From the NCBI RefSeq assembly GCF_001267885.1, contig NZ_CP012382.1:4823001-4887000 (forward strand): 64,000 bases of DNA. Direction: 5' to 3'. The DNA is from Streptomyces ambofaciens ATCC 23877. GTDB taxonomy: Bacteria > Actinomycetota > Actinomycetes > Streptomycetales > Streptomycetaceae. This document shows, one piece after another, positions 27,505 through 37,316 of this stretch. Under the pieces are notes generated by a model, which was given only the letters and a program-made list of their open reading frames with translations, had not been told where the DNA came from and ran no database searches. Position 1 is the first letter of the stretch. Each line of letters begins with the position of its first letter. The translations under genes were made by a program, and so were the position numbers.

Positions 27505-29550
27505 ATGTCGGAGGCGGAGCGGGCGGGGACATCCCGTACGGACAAGAGCGCACGTCTCCTCGCCGGGCGGTACCGGCTGGGAGACGTGCTCGGCCGCGGC
27601 GGCATGGGGACGGTGTGGCGGGCCGAGGACGAGACCCTCGGACGCACGGTCGCCGTCAAGGAGCTGCGGTTTCCCGGGAACATCGACGAGGAGGAGAAGC
27701 GGCGCCTGATCACGCGCACGCTGCGCGAGGCCAAGGCGATCGCGCGGATCCGCAACAACAGCGCCGTGACGGTCTACGACGTGGTCGAGGAGGACGACCG
27801 GCCGTGGATCGTGATGGAACTCGTCGAGGGCAAGTCGCTCGCCGAGGCCATCCGTGAGGACGGCCTGCTGGAGCCGAGGCGCGCGGCGGAGGTCGGCCTC
27901 GCGGTCCTCGACGTCCTGCGCTCCGCACACCGCGAGGGCATCCTGCACCGCGACGTGAAGCCGTCGAACGTGCTGATCTCCGAGGACGGCCGGGTCGTGC
28001 TCACCGACTTCGGCATCGCCCAGGTGGAGGGCGACCCGTCCATCACCTCCACCGGCATGCTCGTCGGCGCCCCCTCCTACATCTCGCCCGAGCGCGCCCG
28101 CGGCCACAAGCCGGGCCCCGCGGCCGACCTGTGGTCGCTCGGCGGCCTGCTGTACGCGGCCGTGGAGGGCACCCCGCCCTACGACAAGGGCTCCGCGATC
28201 GCGACGCTCACCGCGGTGATGACCGAGAACCTGGAGGAGCCCAAGAACGCCGGGCCCCTGCGGGACGTCATCTACGGTCTGCTCACCAAGGACCCCGCGC
28301 AGCGGCTCGACGACGCGGGTGCCCGCGCGATGCTCAACAAGATCATCCACGCACCGGCCGGCCCGGCCGACACCGAGCCGGCCGACGCCACCAAGGTCGT
28401 GCCGCTGCCCGCGCAGCCGGACGAGCGGACCCGCCGGGGCGGCTCGGCGGGTGCCGGGGGCAAGCGGGCCGAGGAGGCCGGGGAGCGGTTGCGCGGCGCG
28501 CTGCGTTCCGTGCGCAAGGCCGCCGTCGGCGCCGGTGCGGCCGGTGCGGCGGCCGGTTCCCGGGCCAAGCCGGGCGGCGCCGACCGGGACACCCGGGGAG
28601 CCGCCGCAGCGGCCTCCGCCGCGGGTGCCGCCGGGACGGCCGCCGACGCGTCGCGCGGCCCGCGGGCGGCTACGGACCCGGGAGCCGGCTCGGCCCCCGG
28701 GGCGCCGAACGCCGCCGCGGGCAACCGCAGTTCCGGCTGGCCCGTCGTACCGCCGCCGGACCTGCCCGCGCGCTCCGCGCCCCGGGCGCCGCTCACCGAC
28801 GTGGTGCCGCGCCGGACGCTGGTGATCATCGCGGTGATCGTGGCGCTCGCCGTGCTCGGCACCGTGCTGGCCCTGACCCTCGGCGGCGGCGACGAAGGCG
28901 CCGCGGGCGGCAGCGGTGACAAGCCGGCCGTCTCCACCGGCGCGAGCGACGACACGAAGCAGGACGACGGGGGCGGGACCCGCACCGACGGCTCCGCCTC
29001 GGACGGGGCGTCGCAGGGCCCCTCGGACGGGGCGTCGGAGGGCGGCGCACCGGGCTCCGGCGCGTCCGGCGACGCCGGGACCGGGTCGGACGGTGCCGGG
29101 AAGTCCGGCGAGGACAAGGGCGCGGCGAGCACCCACAAGGGCGGCCAGGGCTACTCCATCGGACTGCCCAAGGGCTGGAAGCACCGTTCGCAGGACGCCG
29201 CGGGGGACCGGTTCACCGGTCCGCAGGGCCAGAAGCTGCTCGTCGCCTGGACGTCCACGCCCAAGGGCGACCCGGTCGCCGACTGGAAGGACCAGGAGCG
29301 GTACATGGTCCGCTCCCAGTACAAGAAGATCCGCATAGAGAAGGTGGACTACCGCGGCTGGAACACGGCCGACTGGGAGTTCACCTACGCGGACGGCGGC
29401 ACCCAGTACCGCACCGTGGACCGGGGCTTCGTCGTCAACGACCACCAGGGCTACGCGCTCATGTACACCGCGAAGGCCGCCGACTGGGACAGTGACCTGC
29501 GCCGTGACACCTGGCGCACGCTCACGAAGACCTTCGAGCCCAAGTCCTGA
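27505..29550 (+). CDS. membrane Ser/Thr protein kinase (PASTA-less, array member 1)
   Basis: 681 residues from the ATG at 27505 (GAGGGGA upstream). The Hanks-type kinase domain (about 22-285) is complete: GRGGMG loop at 30-35, Lys52 in VAVKEL, HRDVKPSN with Asp150, DFG and SPE. An Ala/Gly/Pro-rich linker (about 290-430) leads to a single membrane helix (about 437-460, LVIIAVIVALAVLGTVLA). A Ser/Gly/Asp-rich spacer follows, then an extracellular domain (about 545-681, YSIGLPKGWKH and later WNTADWEFTYADGG) related to those of array members 2 and 3 and more loosely 5. Ligand unknown. Confidence 0.92.
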   Translation: MSEAERAGTSRTDKSARLLAGRYRLGDVLGRGGMGTVWRAEDETLGRTVAVKELRFPGNIDEEEKRRLITRTLREAKAIARIRNNSAVTVYDVVEEDDRPWIVMELVEGKSLAEAIREDGLLEPRRAAEVGLAVLDVLRSAHREGILHRDVKPSNVLISEDGRVVLTDFGIAQVEGDPSITSTGMLVGAPSYISPERARGHKPGPAADLWSLGGLLYAAVEGTPPYDKGSAIATLTAVMTENLEEPKNAGPLRDVIYGLLTKDPAQRLDDAGARAMLNKIIHAPAGPADTEPADATKVVPLPAQPDERTRRGGSAGAGGKRAEEAGERLRGALRSVRKAAVGAGAAGAAAGSRAKPGGADRDTRGAAAAASAAGAAGTAADASRGPRAATDPGAGSAPGAPNAAAGNRSSGWPVVPPPDLPARSAPRAPLTDVVPRRTLVIIAVIVALAVLGTVLALTLGGGDEGAAGGSGDKPAVSTGASDDTKQDDGGGTRTDGSASDGASQGPSDGASEGGAPGSGASGDAGTGSDGAGKSGEDKGAASTHKGGQGYSIGLPKGWKHRSQDAAGDRFTGPQGQKLLVAWTSTPKGDPVADWKDQERYMVRSQYKKIRIEKVDYRGWNTADWEFTYADGGTQYRTVDRGFVVNDHQGYALMYTAKAADWDSDLRRDTWRTLTKTFEPKS

Positions 29551-29703
29551 ACCGACGCGGCCCGGGTTTGAGCGGCCCGATATCTGGCATCCCCTCTTTG
29601 TGGGTTGCCTCCGGCACGTATCGTGAGTGCTTGCGGACCGTACGCAGCCGGAACGGCCCGCCGGGCGAACGGAATTGACCGACGGGCTGCCGGGGGTGGC
29701 GAC

Positions 29704-32460
29704 GTGGACGACTATGCGGGACGGGTACTCGCCGACCGCTACCGCCTGCCCCTGCCGCCCTCCGACGAGTACGAACTCACCGAGACCCGGGCCTTCGACA
29801 CCTACAGCGGCCAGGAGGTCCTGGTCCGACAGGTGCCGTTGCCGGAGGTCGTCGAGGCGGAGGTGCTCGACGCCGACGGCCTGCCCGACGGCTTCACGGC
29901 CCGTGACGGCGTCCGGCGCCCCGGCCGGCGTGCGCCGTCCGCGCACGGCGGCACCCGGCGCCCCGCAGACCCGGTGGTACGCCGTGCCGTCGAGGCCGCG
30001 CAGGCCGCCGCCGCCGTCCCCGACCACCCGCGCCTGGACCAGGTCTTCGACGTCTTCGCGGAGGGCGGTTCGCTCTGGATCGTCAGCGAGCTGGTGGCCG
30101 CGCGACCGCTGGCCGCCCTCCTCGCCGAGGAGCCGCTGACGCCGTACCGGGCGGCCGAGGTGGCCGCCGACATCCTCTTGGCGCTGCGGGTGCTGCACGC
30201 CTACGGCTGGGTGCACCGCAACATCACCGCGCGCACCGTGCTCGTCTGCGACGACGGACGCGTGATGCTGACCGGCCTGGCGGTCGGGGCGGCGGAGGAG
30301 GCGCTGTGCGGGTACGACCCGGTGCCGGCCCCCGAGGGCGAGGACGACGGGGGCTCCCCGGTCGCCCCCGACGGGACCTTCGGCCGGGGCGGGGACGCGG
30401 CGGCCGGCGCCTTCGGGCCCGGCGGTGCCGGCCCGGGCTTCTCCGGCGCGGGGACGGCTCCCCCCGGCTCCGTCGGTGCCGGCCCCCGGAACGCCGGTGC
30501 CGCAGGGGTGCGGGCGGGGATGCCCGGTCCCGGTGGCCACGACCCCGAGGCCGCCCGGCGCGCCGCCATCGAGGCCAGGAGCGCCGGCGGGCTGCCGGGG
30601 CCCGGCGCGGTGCCGGGCGGAGCCGCCGGGCTCACCCCCGCCGCGCTCGACGCCGGCGGTGACGTCCGCGCCGCGCGCGCCGGGGCCATCGCCGCGTACC
30701 GCGCGGGAGCCCGGGCCGCGGCCCGCCTCCAGGAGGCGCAGAACGGCCGCGCCGCCCTGCCCGGCGCCCGCCCCGCCCCCGACTACGACACCGGCCCGCC
30801 TCCGCACGCGGCGGGCTCCGCACCCGGCCCGGGGCGGCTCCCGTACCCCGCCGGTACGCAGGAGTCCGCGCACGCCCCCGGCCCCGGCACGCCCTCCGCC
30901 GCCGACCGGCCCGCCGAGGCGAGCCGTCACGGCGGCCCGCCCGGCGCCTTCCCGCCCGGGCAGATCGCCGACCCCTACGGCGTACGCACGACCTCGTGGC
31001 ACGGCGCCGCACCCCGCACCGCGGGCGACCCGGCCCCCGCAGGCCCGACCCCCGCAGGTCCGACCCCCGCAGGCCCGGGCCGCTCCGAGGCGGCCTCCCC
31101 TCCGGCGGCCGGACGCGCCCTGCCCGCCGGTCCGCGGCAGGAGGGCGGCTCCGCGCCCGGCGGCCACTGGGACGACCCGGCCGCACGGACTTCGGCGCCG
31201 CGCGGCCCGGCCACCGCACTCGCCGCCGAACGGGCACGGCAGACCCGGATGGCCGTGGTCGGGCCGGTGACCGAGCGCTGGGCTCCGGAACAGGCCGGGC
31301 CGGTGCACGAGAACTGGCAGCTGGCCGCGCCCATCGGCCCCGCCACCGACCTGTGGGCGCTGGGCGCGCTGCTCTTCCGCGCCGTACAGGGGCACGCGCC
31401 CTACCCGGAGGACTCCACCGCCGAGCTGGTCCAGATCGTGTGCGCGGAGCCGCCGGCCTTCGCCGAGGAGTGCGGGCCGCTGCGGCCGGTCGTGGAGTCG
31501 CTGCTGCGTCAGGACCCCACCGAGCGCATCGACTTCGAGGAGCTGAGCGGCTGGCTGCGCTCGCTGGTGCGCTCGGCCCCCGAGCCGGAGGCAGGCCTGC
31601 ACGTCGTCTCGGCCCCGCCCGCCGAGACCAGCAGGCTGCCCATCGTGCGCCGCCGGGGCGAGCTGGTGCGCAGGCGGCGGGCCGGGCTGCCCGCACATCA
31701 CGGACGGCACAAGCGGGACCGGCGGGAGACGGACCGTTCCCCGCGCAGCCTCGGCCGGACACTGCTCCTGCTGATACTGCTCGCCCTGGCCGGAGCGGTC
31801 GCCTACGCCGTGTTCCTCATGCCGAAGGACGACCCGGACGGCACCGGCGCCACCGACCGCACGGGCGCCGCCGGCGAGGCGAGCCAGGCGCCGCCCGAGC
31901 GGTCCCCCGACGCCGGCGGCGAGCCCCGGCCGGAGCGGACGTCCCCGGAGGCCGGGCCCAGCGCCTCGGAGACGGGGGCCGGTTCCGCCGAGACGCAGAC
32001 CACCGACCCCGCCGAGGGGTTCACCCTGCGCAAGGACCCCGAGGGCTTCCGCGTCGCCGTCGCCGAGGGCTGGACCCGCACACCGCGCAACGGGAGCGGC
32101 CAGGTCGTCTACGGCAAGGGCGGCTTCGAGCTCATCGTCGTGCCGGGCCGGGACCGCGCCAGCGAGTTCGGCGACGACCCGATGACGTACCAGCGCGACA
32201 GCGAGCCCGAGTTGGCGTCCTACCGCGCCTCCAGCTGGGCGACCTCCAGTGGCCTGAAGACCATCGAGGTGGGCGGACGGACCATGGCGGAGGGGCAGTT
32301 CACCTGGACCGGCGCCGGTGGAGAGCTGTACGTGCGCAACGTCGCGATCCTCATGGACGGCCGCTACCACGTGGTGCAGGTCCGCGGCCCGGTGGCGGAG
32401 CGGGACGAGGTGAGCCGCCTGTTCGAACAGGCGTCGACGACCTACCAGTACACGCGCTGA
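29704..32460 (+). CDS. membrane pseudokinase with large insert (array member 2)
   Basis: 918 residues from the GTG at 29704 (GGGGGTGG upstream). The kinase fold is recognisable but the catalytic residues are gone: no glycine loop, VLVRQV in place of VAVKEL, HRNITART in place of HRDxKxxN (Asn173), and LTGLAVG in place of the DFG region. A Gly/Ala/Pro-rich insert of about 300 residues (about 205-520) splits the domain before WAPEQ and the C-lobe (ATDLWALGALLFRAVQG). A membrane helix lies at about 685-705, and an extracellular domain (about 760-918, RKDPEGFRVAVAEGWTR) resembles that of neighbouring kinases. It probably serves as a regulatory partner rather than an enzyme. Confidence 0.88.
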   Translation: MDDYAGRVLADRYRLPLPPSDEYELTETRAFDTYSGQEVLVRQVPLPEVVEAEVLDADGLPDGFTARDGVRRPGRRAPSAHGGTRRPADPVVRRAVEAAQAAAAVPDHPRLDQVFDVFAEGGSLWIVSELVAARPLAALLAEEPLTPYRAAEVAADILLALRVLHAYGWVHRNITARTVLVCDDGRVMLTGLAVGAAEEALCGYDPVPAPEGEDDGGSPVAPDGTFGRGGDAAAGAFGPGGAGPGFSGAGTAPPGSVGAGPRNAGAAGVRAGMPGPGGHDPEAARRAAIEARSAGGLPGPGAVPGGAAGLTPAALDAGGDVRAARAGAIAAYRAGARAAARLQEAQNGRAALPGARPAPDYDTGPPPHAAGSAPGPGRLPYPAGTQESAHAPGPGTPSAADRPAEASRHGGPPGAFPPGQIADPYGVRTTSWHGAAPRTAGDPAPAGPTPAGPTPAGPGRSEAASPPAAGRALPAGPRQEGGSAPGGHWDDPAARTSAPRGPATALAAERARQTRMAVVGPVTERWAPEQAGPVHENWQLAAPIGPATDLWALGALLFRAVQGHAPYPEDSTAELVQIVCAEPPAFAEECGPLRPVVESLLRQDPTERIDFEELSGWLRSLVRSAPEPEAGLHVVSAPPAETSRLPIVRRRGELVRRRRAGLPAHHGRHKRDRRETDRSPRSLGRTLLLLILLALAGAVAYAVFLMPKDDPDGTGATDRTGAAGEASQAPPERSPDAGGEPRPERTSPEAGPSASETGAGSAETQTTDPAEGFTLRKDPEGFRVAVAEGWTRTPRNGSGQVVYGKGGFELIVVPGRDRASEFGDDPMTYQRDSEPELASYRASSWATSSGLKTIEVGGRTMAEGQFTWTGAGGELYVRNVAILMDGRYHVVQVRGPVAERDEVSRLFEQASTTYQYTR

Positions 32461-32596
32461 CGGCAGTTCGGCCCGATGGTTGCCTCCCGTGACGGAAAGC
32501 GACAACCGTCACAGAGCGGTTTCCGTACCACCCCACCCGTTCCCCGGACCGGGCCCGGTCCCTAGTCTGACCCTGACAAGACCATTGCGGGGCAAC

Positions 32597-34366
32597 GTGA
32601 ATCAGATGCAGGGCCGGCTCGTGGCGGGCCGTTACCGGCTCGGAGACACCATCGGCAGCGGCGGCATGGGCCGGGTGTGGCGCGCGCACGACGAGGTGCT
32701 GCACCGGACCGTCGCCATCAAGGAGTTGACCGCCGCGCTCTACGTCTCGGAGAGCGACCAGGCGATCCTCCTGGCGCGCACCCGGGGCGAGGCGCGCGCG
32801 GCGGCGAGGATCAACCACTCGGCCGTCGTCACCGTGCACGACGTACTCGAACACGACGGCCGGCCGTGGATCGTGATGGAGATGGTCGAGGGCCGATCCC
32901 TGGCCGACGCCGTCAAGGACGAGGAGCGGGTCGACCCGCGCGAGGCGGCCCGCGTCGGCCTGTGGGTGCTCCGGGCCCTGCGCGCAGCGCACACCGCGGG
33001 CGTGCTGCACCGCGACGTCAAGCCCGGCAACGTCCTGCTCGCGGACGACGGACGGGTGCTGCTCACCGACTTCGGCATCGCGCAGATCGAGGGCGACAGC
33101 ACGATCACCCGGACCGGAGAGGTCGTCGGTTCCGTCGACTACCTCGCGCCCGAGCGCGTCCGGGGCCACGACCCCGGCCCGTCCTCCGACCTGTGGGCGC
33201 TCGGCGCGACGCTGTACACGGCGGTGGAGGGCAGGTCGCCGTTCCGCCGGACCTCGCCGCTCACCACCATGCAGGCGGTCGTCGAGGAGGAGGCCACCGA
33301 GCCGCGGCACGCCGGTCCGCTCGCGCCCGTCATCAGCGCGCTGCTCCGCAAGAACCCGGACGAGCGGCCCGACGTCACCGAGACCGAGCACATGCTCGCC
33401 CAGGCGGCGGAGGGACGGCGGCCGGACGCGGCCCAGGCGTACGTGCCGACCCGCTACGCGGGCTCGGCGCGGCAGGGCGACACGCTCCACCAGGGGGCCA
33501 CCGGGACGCCGGGGACGGCCGCGACGCCGTATCCGCCGGCGACCGGCCCGACGGCGTTCGGCCACCCGGCCGTCGGCCCCACGGCGAGCGGCCGTCAGGC
33601 GCCGGGGCACGCGCCGGGCGCCCTGCCGGCGGGGGCCGTGCCCACGGGCCCCACGGCGGCCGGGTACACGCCGCCCGGACCGGCGGGTGCGACCGGGGAC
33701 CGAGGTCCCCGGCGCCGCCGGCTGCGCACGCTCGCCCTGGTCGTCGCCGTCGCCGCGCTCATCGGCGCGGGCACCGCCGTGGTGCTGCAACAACGCGACG
33801 GAGACGGCTCGCAGGCCGGGCCGGGGCCCACCCACTCGGCGTCCTCCTCGCCCTCCGCGTCCGCCACCACCGGGAAGGGCCCCGGCGGGTCCGTCCCGGC
33901 CGACTGGGTGCGGCGCGACGACCCGTTGGGTTTCAGCCTCTACCTGCCCGAGGACTGGCAGCGCGAGTCCTTCGACGACGAGGGCGAACTCCGGCAGGCC
34001 GACTACACCCCCGACGGCGGCGAGCACTTCATCCGCATATCCGTCGACACCGCCCCCGACTACAACGACCCCTACGCACACCAGCTCGACCTGGAGGCGC
34101 AGCTCCAGCGGCTGGTCGACTACCGGCGCGTCACCCTGGAGCGCACCACCTACCGGGACCGCGACAGCGCGCGGTGGGAGTACACCTGGACCGCGCTGGC
34201 GAAGGACACCCCCTTCCCCGGACCGCGCCGCGGCGTCGTCCACACGTACCTGTCCCGGGACGGCGTCGAGTACGCCCTCAACATGTCGGGGCCCGCGAGC
34301 GACTGGCCGGCCACCCGGCAGCAGTTCGCGGCGGTGCTGCAGAGCTGGCAGGAGCGGACCGGCTGA
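32597..34366 (+). CDS. membrane Ser/Thr protein kinase (array member 3)
   Basis: 589 residues from the GTG at 32597, chosen for the GCGGGG five bases upstream; an ATG three codons later is possible. Complete kinase domain (about 10-270): GSGGMG, VAIKEL, HRDVKPGN, DFGIAQIEG, APERV. One membrane helix at about 376-397 follows a Pro/Thr/Gly-rich linker. The extracellular part (about 435-589) starts VRRDDPLGFSLYLPEDW and ends with the same type of fold as members 1 and 2. A -10-like TAGTCT lies about 30 bases upstream of the start. Confidence 0.9.
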   Translation: MNQMQGRLVAGRYRLGDTIGSGGMGRVWRAHDEVLHRTVAIKELTAALYVSESDQAILLARTRGEARAAARINHSAVVTVHDVLEHDGRPWIVMEMVEGRSLADAVKDEERVDPREAARVGLWVLRALRAAHTAGVLHRDVKPGNVLLADDGRVLLTDFGIAQIEGDSTITRTGEVVGSVDYLAPERVRGHDPGPSSDLWALGATLYTAVEGRSPFRRTSPLTTMQAVVEEEATEPRHAGPLAPVISALLRKNPDERPDVTETEHMLAQAAEGRRPDAAQAYVPTRYAGSARQGDTLHQGATGTPGTAATPYPPATGPTAFGHPAVGPTASGRQAPGHAPGALPAGAVPTGPTAAGYTPPGPAGATGDRGPRRRRLRTLALVVAVAALIGAGTAVVLQQRDGDGSQAGPGPTHSASSSPSASATTGKGPGGSVPADWVRRDDPLGFSLYLPEDWQRESFDDEGELRQADYTPDGGEHFIRISVDTAPDYNDPYAHQLDLEAQLQRLVDYRRVTLERTTYRDRDSARWEYTWTALAKDTPFPGPRRGVVHTYLSRDGVEYALNMSGPASDWPATRQQFAAVLQSWQERTG

Positions 34367-34484
34367 GGACCCGCCCGGACGCCCGTGGGGGCCGACGCAA
34401 CGACCCCCGGCCGCCCGTCGGTTGTCGGCCACCCGCGGGACGGCGGCACGGAGCCGCCGCGTCCGGTCGGGCATGATGGGACGC

Positions 34485-35561
34485 ATGATGACCGAGGGGG
34501 CGGGCGGGCGTGTCATCGCCGGCCGGTACCGGCTCCACGAGCGGCTCGGCCGCGGCGGCATGGGCATCGTGTGGCGGGCCACCGACCAACTGCTCGCCCG
34601 CGAGGTCGCCGTGAAGGTGCTCCCGCTCGACGAGACCCTCTCCGCGGCGGAGGCCAGGCGGCGCCGGGAGCGCACCCTGCGCGAGGCCCGCGCGGTCGCC
34701 CAACTGAGGCATCCGCACGTCATCGTCGTGCACGACGTCGTCGAGGACGACGAACGCGCGTACATGGTCATGGAACTGGTCGGCGGCGGCTCGCTCGCCG
34801 ACCGCGTCCTCGGCCACGGCCCGGTCGACGCCGCCGAGGCCGCCCGGATCGGCGTCGCCCTGCTCGACGCCCTGGGCACCGCGCACGCCGCCGGCATCCT
34901 GCACCGGGACGTGAAGCCGTCCAACGTGCTGATCGCCGAGGACGGCCGGGTCGTCCTCACCGACTTCGGCGTCGCCCAGGTCGCGGGCGCCACCACGCTC
35001 ACCGAGGGCGACTCCTTCGTCGGCTCCCCCGAGTACACCGCGCCGGAGCGGATGTCCGGTGCCGGGACCGGCCCGGAGTCCGACCTGTGGTCGCTCGGCG
35101 TGCTGCTCTGCGCGGTGCTCACCGGCGCCTCGCCCTTCCACCGGGACTCGCTGGGCGGCGTCCTGCACGCGGTGGTCACCGAGGAGATCCGGCCGCCCGC
35201 CCAGGCCGGGCCGATCCTGCCGGTCGTCCGGGGACTGCTGGAGCGCGACCCGCGACGGCGGCTGGACGCGGCCGAGGCGGAGCGGATGCTGCGCGCCTTC
35301 CTGGCCACGGGGCGCACGCCCGCGCCGCCCCGCCCCGGCGGGCCCCGGCAGGTGACGCGAGGGGTGCTCACGGCGGTGCTGCTGGTCGCCACGGCGGCGG
35401 GCGCGGGCGTCGCGGCGGCGGCTCTGCTGGCGGACGCCGACGGCGAGGGGGGCGGTGCGCCGACGAGTTCGGCGCCCGTGACGCCGACCGCGGAGCCGAC
35501 GCGGCCCTCCGCGTCCCCCTCCGGCACCGGGTCCCCCGCACCGCACCCAAACAGGAGATAA
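34485..35561 (+). CDS. membrane Ser/Thr protein kinase without sensor domain (array member 4)
   Basis: 358 residues if the ATG at 34485 is used; two ATGs at 34473 and 34476 are alternatives. Complete kinase domain (about 10-270): GRGGMG, VAVKVL, HRDVKPSN, DFGVAQVAG, APERM. A single membrane helix at about 290-315 is followed only by some 40 residues rich in Thr, Ser and Pro, so it lacks the folded extracellular domain of its neighbours and may depend on them for signal input. Confidence 0.9.
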   Translation: MMTEGAGGRVIAGRYRLHERLGRGGMGIVWRATDQLLAREVAVKVLPLDETLSAAEARRRRERTLREARAVAQLRHPHVIVVHDVVEDDERAYMVMELVGGGSLADRVLGHGPVDAAEAARIGVALLDALGTAHAAGILHRDVKPSNVLIAEDGRVVLTDFGVAQVAGATTLTEGDSFVGSPEYTAPERMSGAGTGPESDLWSLGVLLCAVLTGASPFHRDSLGGVLHAVVTEEIRPPAQAGPILPVVRGLLERDPRRRLDAAEAERMLRAFLATGRTPAPPRPGGPRQVTRGVLTAVLLVATAAGAGVAAAALLADADGEGGGAPTSSAPVTPTAEPTRPSASPSGTGSPAPHPNRR

Positions 35562-35642
35562 GCGGCACGGCGCGTCACGGGTCTGTGACCGAGGCGCACG
35601 GGTGGTGGATGCGGACGCGTCCGGCGCGATAAGGATGGAGCC

Positions 35643-37316
35643 ATGAGCAGCAACGGGGGACCGCGCAAGGGCTCGGACGAGCCGACGAGTTTTGGGCTGC
35701 AACCACCGAACCCGCCCGTCGCGGTACCGCATCCCGGCAATCCGTACGCGGCACCCACCCAGGTCGTGGCGCCGCGGGCCCCCGCCGGGCCCGCGGCGGC
35801 GGACGTACGGGAACCGGGCACCGGTCGGCTCATCGCGGGGCGCTACCGGCTGATCGCCAAGCTCGGACACGGCGGCATGGGCACGGTGTGGCGGGCGAAG
35901 GACGAGACGGTGGACCGTGAAGTCGCCGTCAAGGAGCCGCGCGTACCCGACCATCTTCCCGAGCGCGAACGGGACAACGCCTTCGAACGGATGCGCCGCG
36001 AGGCGCGTGCGGCGGCCCGGCTCGACCACCCCGCCGTGGTCAACGTGCACGACGTGGCGGTGGTGGACGACCAGCCGTGGATCGTGATGGAGCTGGTGCG
36101 GGGCCGTTCGCTGGGTGACGCGTTGCAGGAGGGCACGCTGGGCGCGCGCGAGGCGGCCAGGATCGGCCTGGAGGTGCTCGGCGCGCTGGAGGCCGCGCAC
36201 GCGGCCGGCATCCTGCACCGGGACGTGAAGCCGGACAACGTGCTGCTCGGCCGGCACGACCGGGTCGTCCTCACCGACTTCGGCATCGCCCAGATCGAGG
36301 GCGAGACCAACCTGACCGACACCGGCGGCTTCGTCGGCTCGCCCGAGTACATCGCCCCGGAGCGGGTGCTCGGGCAGCGCCCCGGCCCGGCGAGCGACCT
36401 GTGGTCGCTGGGCGTGGTGCTGTACGCGGCGACGGAGGGCGTCTCGCCGTTCCGCCGCAGCAACACCCCCGCCACGCTCCAGTCGGTGCTCAACGCCGCG
36501 CCCGCGCCGCCGGCCTCCGCGCAGGGACCGCTGGCCGAGGTGATCACCGGCCTGCTGGACAAGGACCCCGCGCGCCGCCCGGACGCCTCCCGGGTCCGCG
36601 CCCTGCTGGACGCCGCCGCCAACCCGCCCGCCCCGGCACCGACCCAGGCCGTGCGGGTCGACGGGCCGGGCGCGGCGCCCGTGTCCAGGTGGGGCGTCCG
36701 GCTGGGCCGCAACGCGTGGATCACCCTCGGCGCCGCGGTCGTCGCGGCCGCGGTGGCGTCGTACCTGGTGATCGCGGAGCCCTTCGCCGGGCCCCTGCCG
36801 GAGGGCTGGAAGAAGCAGGAGCTCGGCGCGAAGCTCGGCATGGACGTGGGGGTGCCGTCCGCGTTCGTGAAGCTGAAGCACGCGGACGACTGGGACGGCA
36901 CCACCGAGTCGTTCGCCGATCCCAGCGGCGCGGTCACCGTCCACGTGGACCGCGACATCAAGGCCGAGGACGAGGAGGGCGTGATCCCGGACTCCGCGAT
37001 GGCCACCGCGTGGGCGGACTGGGAACTCCTCAAGGACGGCGAGTACTCCCGGGACGTCGCCGACACACCCGCCCCCAAGGGGGAACCGGTCGCGACCGAG
37101 TACAAGGGCGGCAAGGCCGCGGAGAACACCATCGCCTACACGTCCGCGGACCCGCAGAACCCCCGTGAGCGTGAGATCCGCTACGTGTACTACATGGCCC
37201 GCAACGGCGACCTGTACAAGGTCTCGATCGACTACCCCCGCACGGGCCACTTCGCCGACGAGGGACGGGACATCGCCCGGACCGTCGTCGCCAACTGGGA
37301 GGTCGACCAGCTCTGA
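35643..37316 (+). CDS. membrane Ser/Thr protein kinase (array member 5)
   Basis: 557 residues, ATG with GGATGGAG upstream. A Pro-rich N-terminal extension of about 60 residues precedes the kinase domain (about 62-330): GHGGMG, VAVKEP, HRDVKPDN, DFGIAQIEG, APERV. Membrane helix at about 357-378, then an extracellular domain (about 385-557, PEGWKKQELGAKLGMDVGVP and REIRYVYYMARNGD). The stop overlaps the start of the next gene (TGATG), so the following pseudokinase is translationally coupled. Confidence 0.92.
   Translation: MSSNGGPRKGSDEPTSFGLQPPNPPVAVPHPGNPYAAPTQVVAPRAPAGPAAADVREPGTGRLIAGRYRLIAKLGHGGMGTVWRAKDETVDREVAVKEPRVPDHLPERERDNAFERMRREARAAARLDHPAVVNVHDVAVVDDQPWIVMELVRGRSLGDALQEGTLGAREAARIGLEVLGALEAAHAAGILHRDVKPDNVLLGRHDRVVLTDFGIAQIEGETNLTDTGGFVGSPEYIAPERVLGQRPGPASDLWSLGVVLYAATEGVSPFRRSNTPATLQSVLNAAPAPPASAQGPLAEVITGLLDKDPARRPDASRVRALLDAAANPPAPAPTQAVRVDGPGAAPVSRWGVRLGRNAWITLGAAVVAAAVASYLVIAEPFAGPLPEGWKKQELGAKLGMDVGVPSAFVKLKHADDWDGTTESFADPSGAVTVHVDRDIKAEDEEGVIPDSAMATAWADWELLKDGEYSRDVADTPAPKGEPVATEYKGGKAAENTIAYTSADPQNPREREIRYVYYMARNGDLYKVSIDYPRTGHFADEGRDIARTVVANWEVDQL

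Noticed and set aside
27385..32505. Very long open frame on the minus strand opposite two kinase genes
   Set aside because: Mirror frame of GC-rich coding DNA; its composition (Val/Gly/Arg/Ala-rich, no domains) and lack of a ribosome binding site mark it as a shadow of the plus-strand genes. The same holds for the frames 32351-35833 and 34278-37250 on the minus strand.
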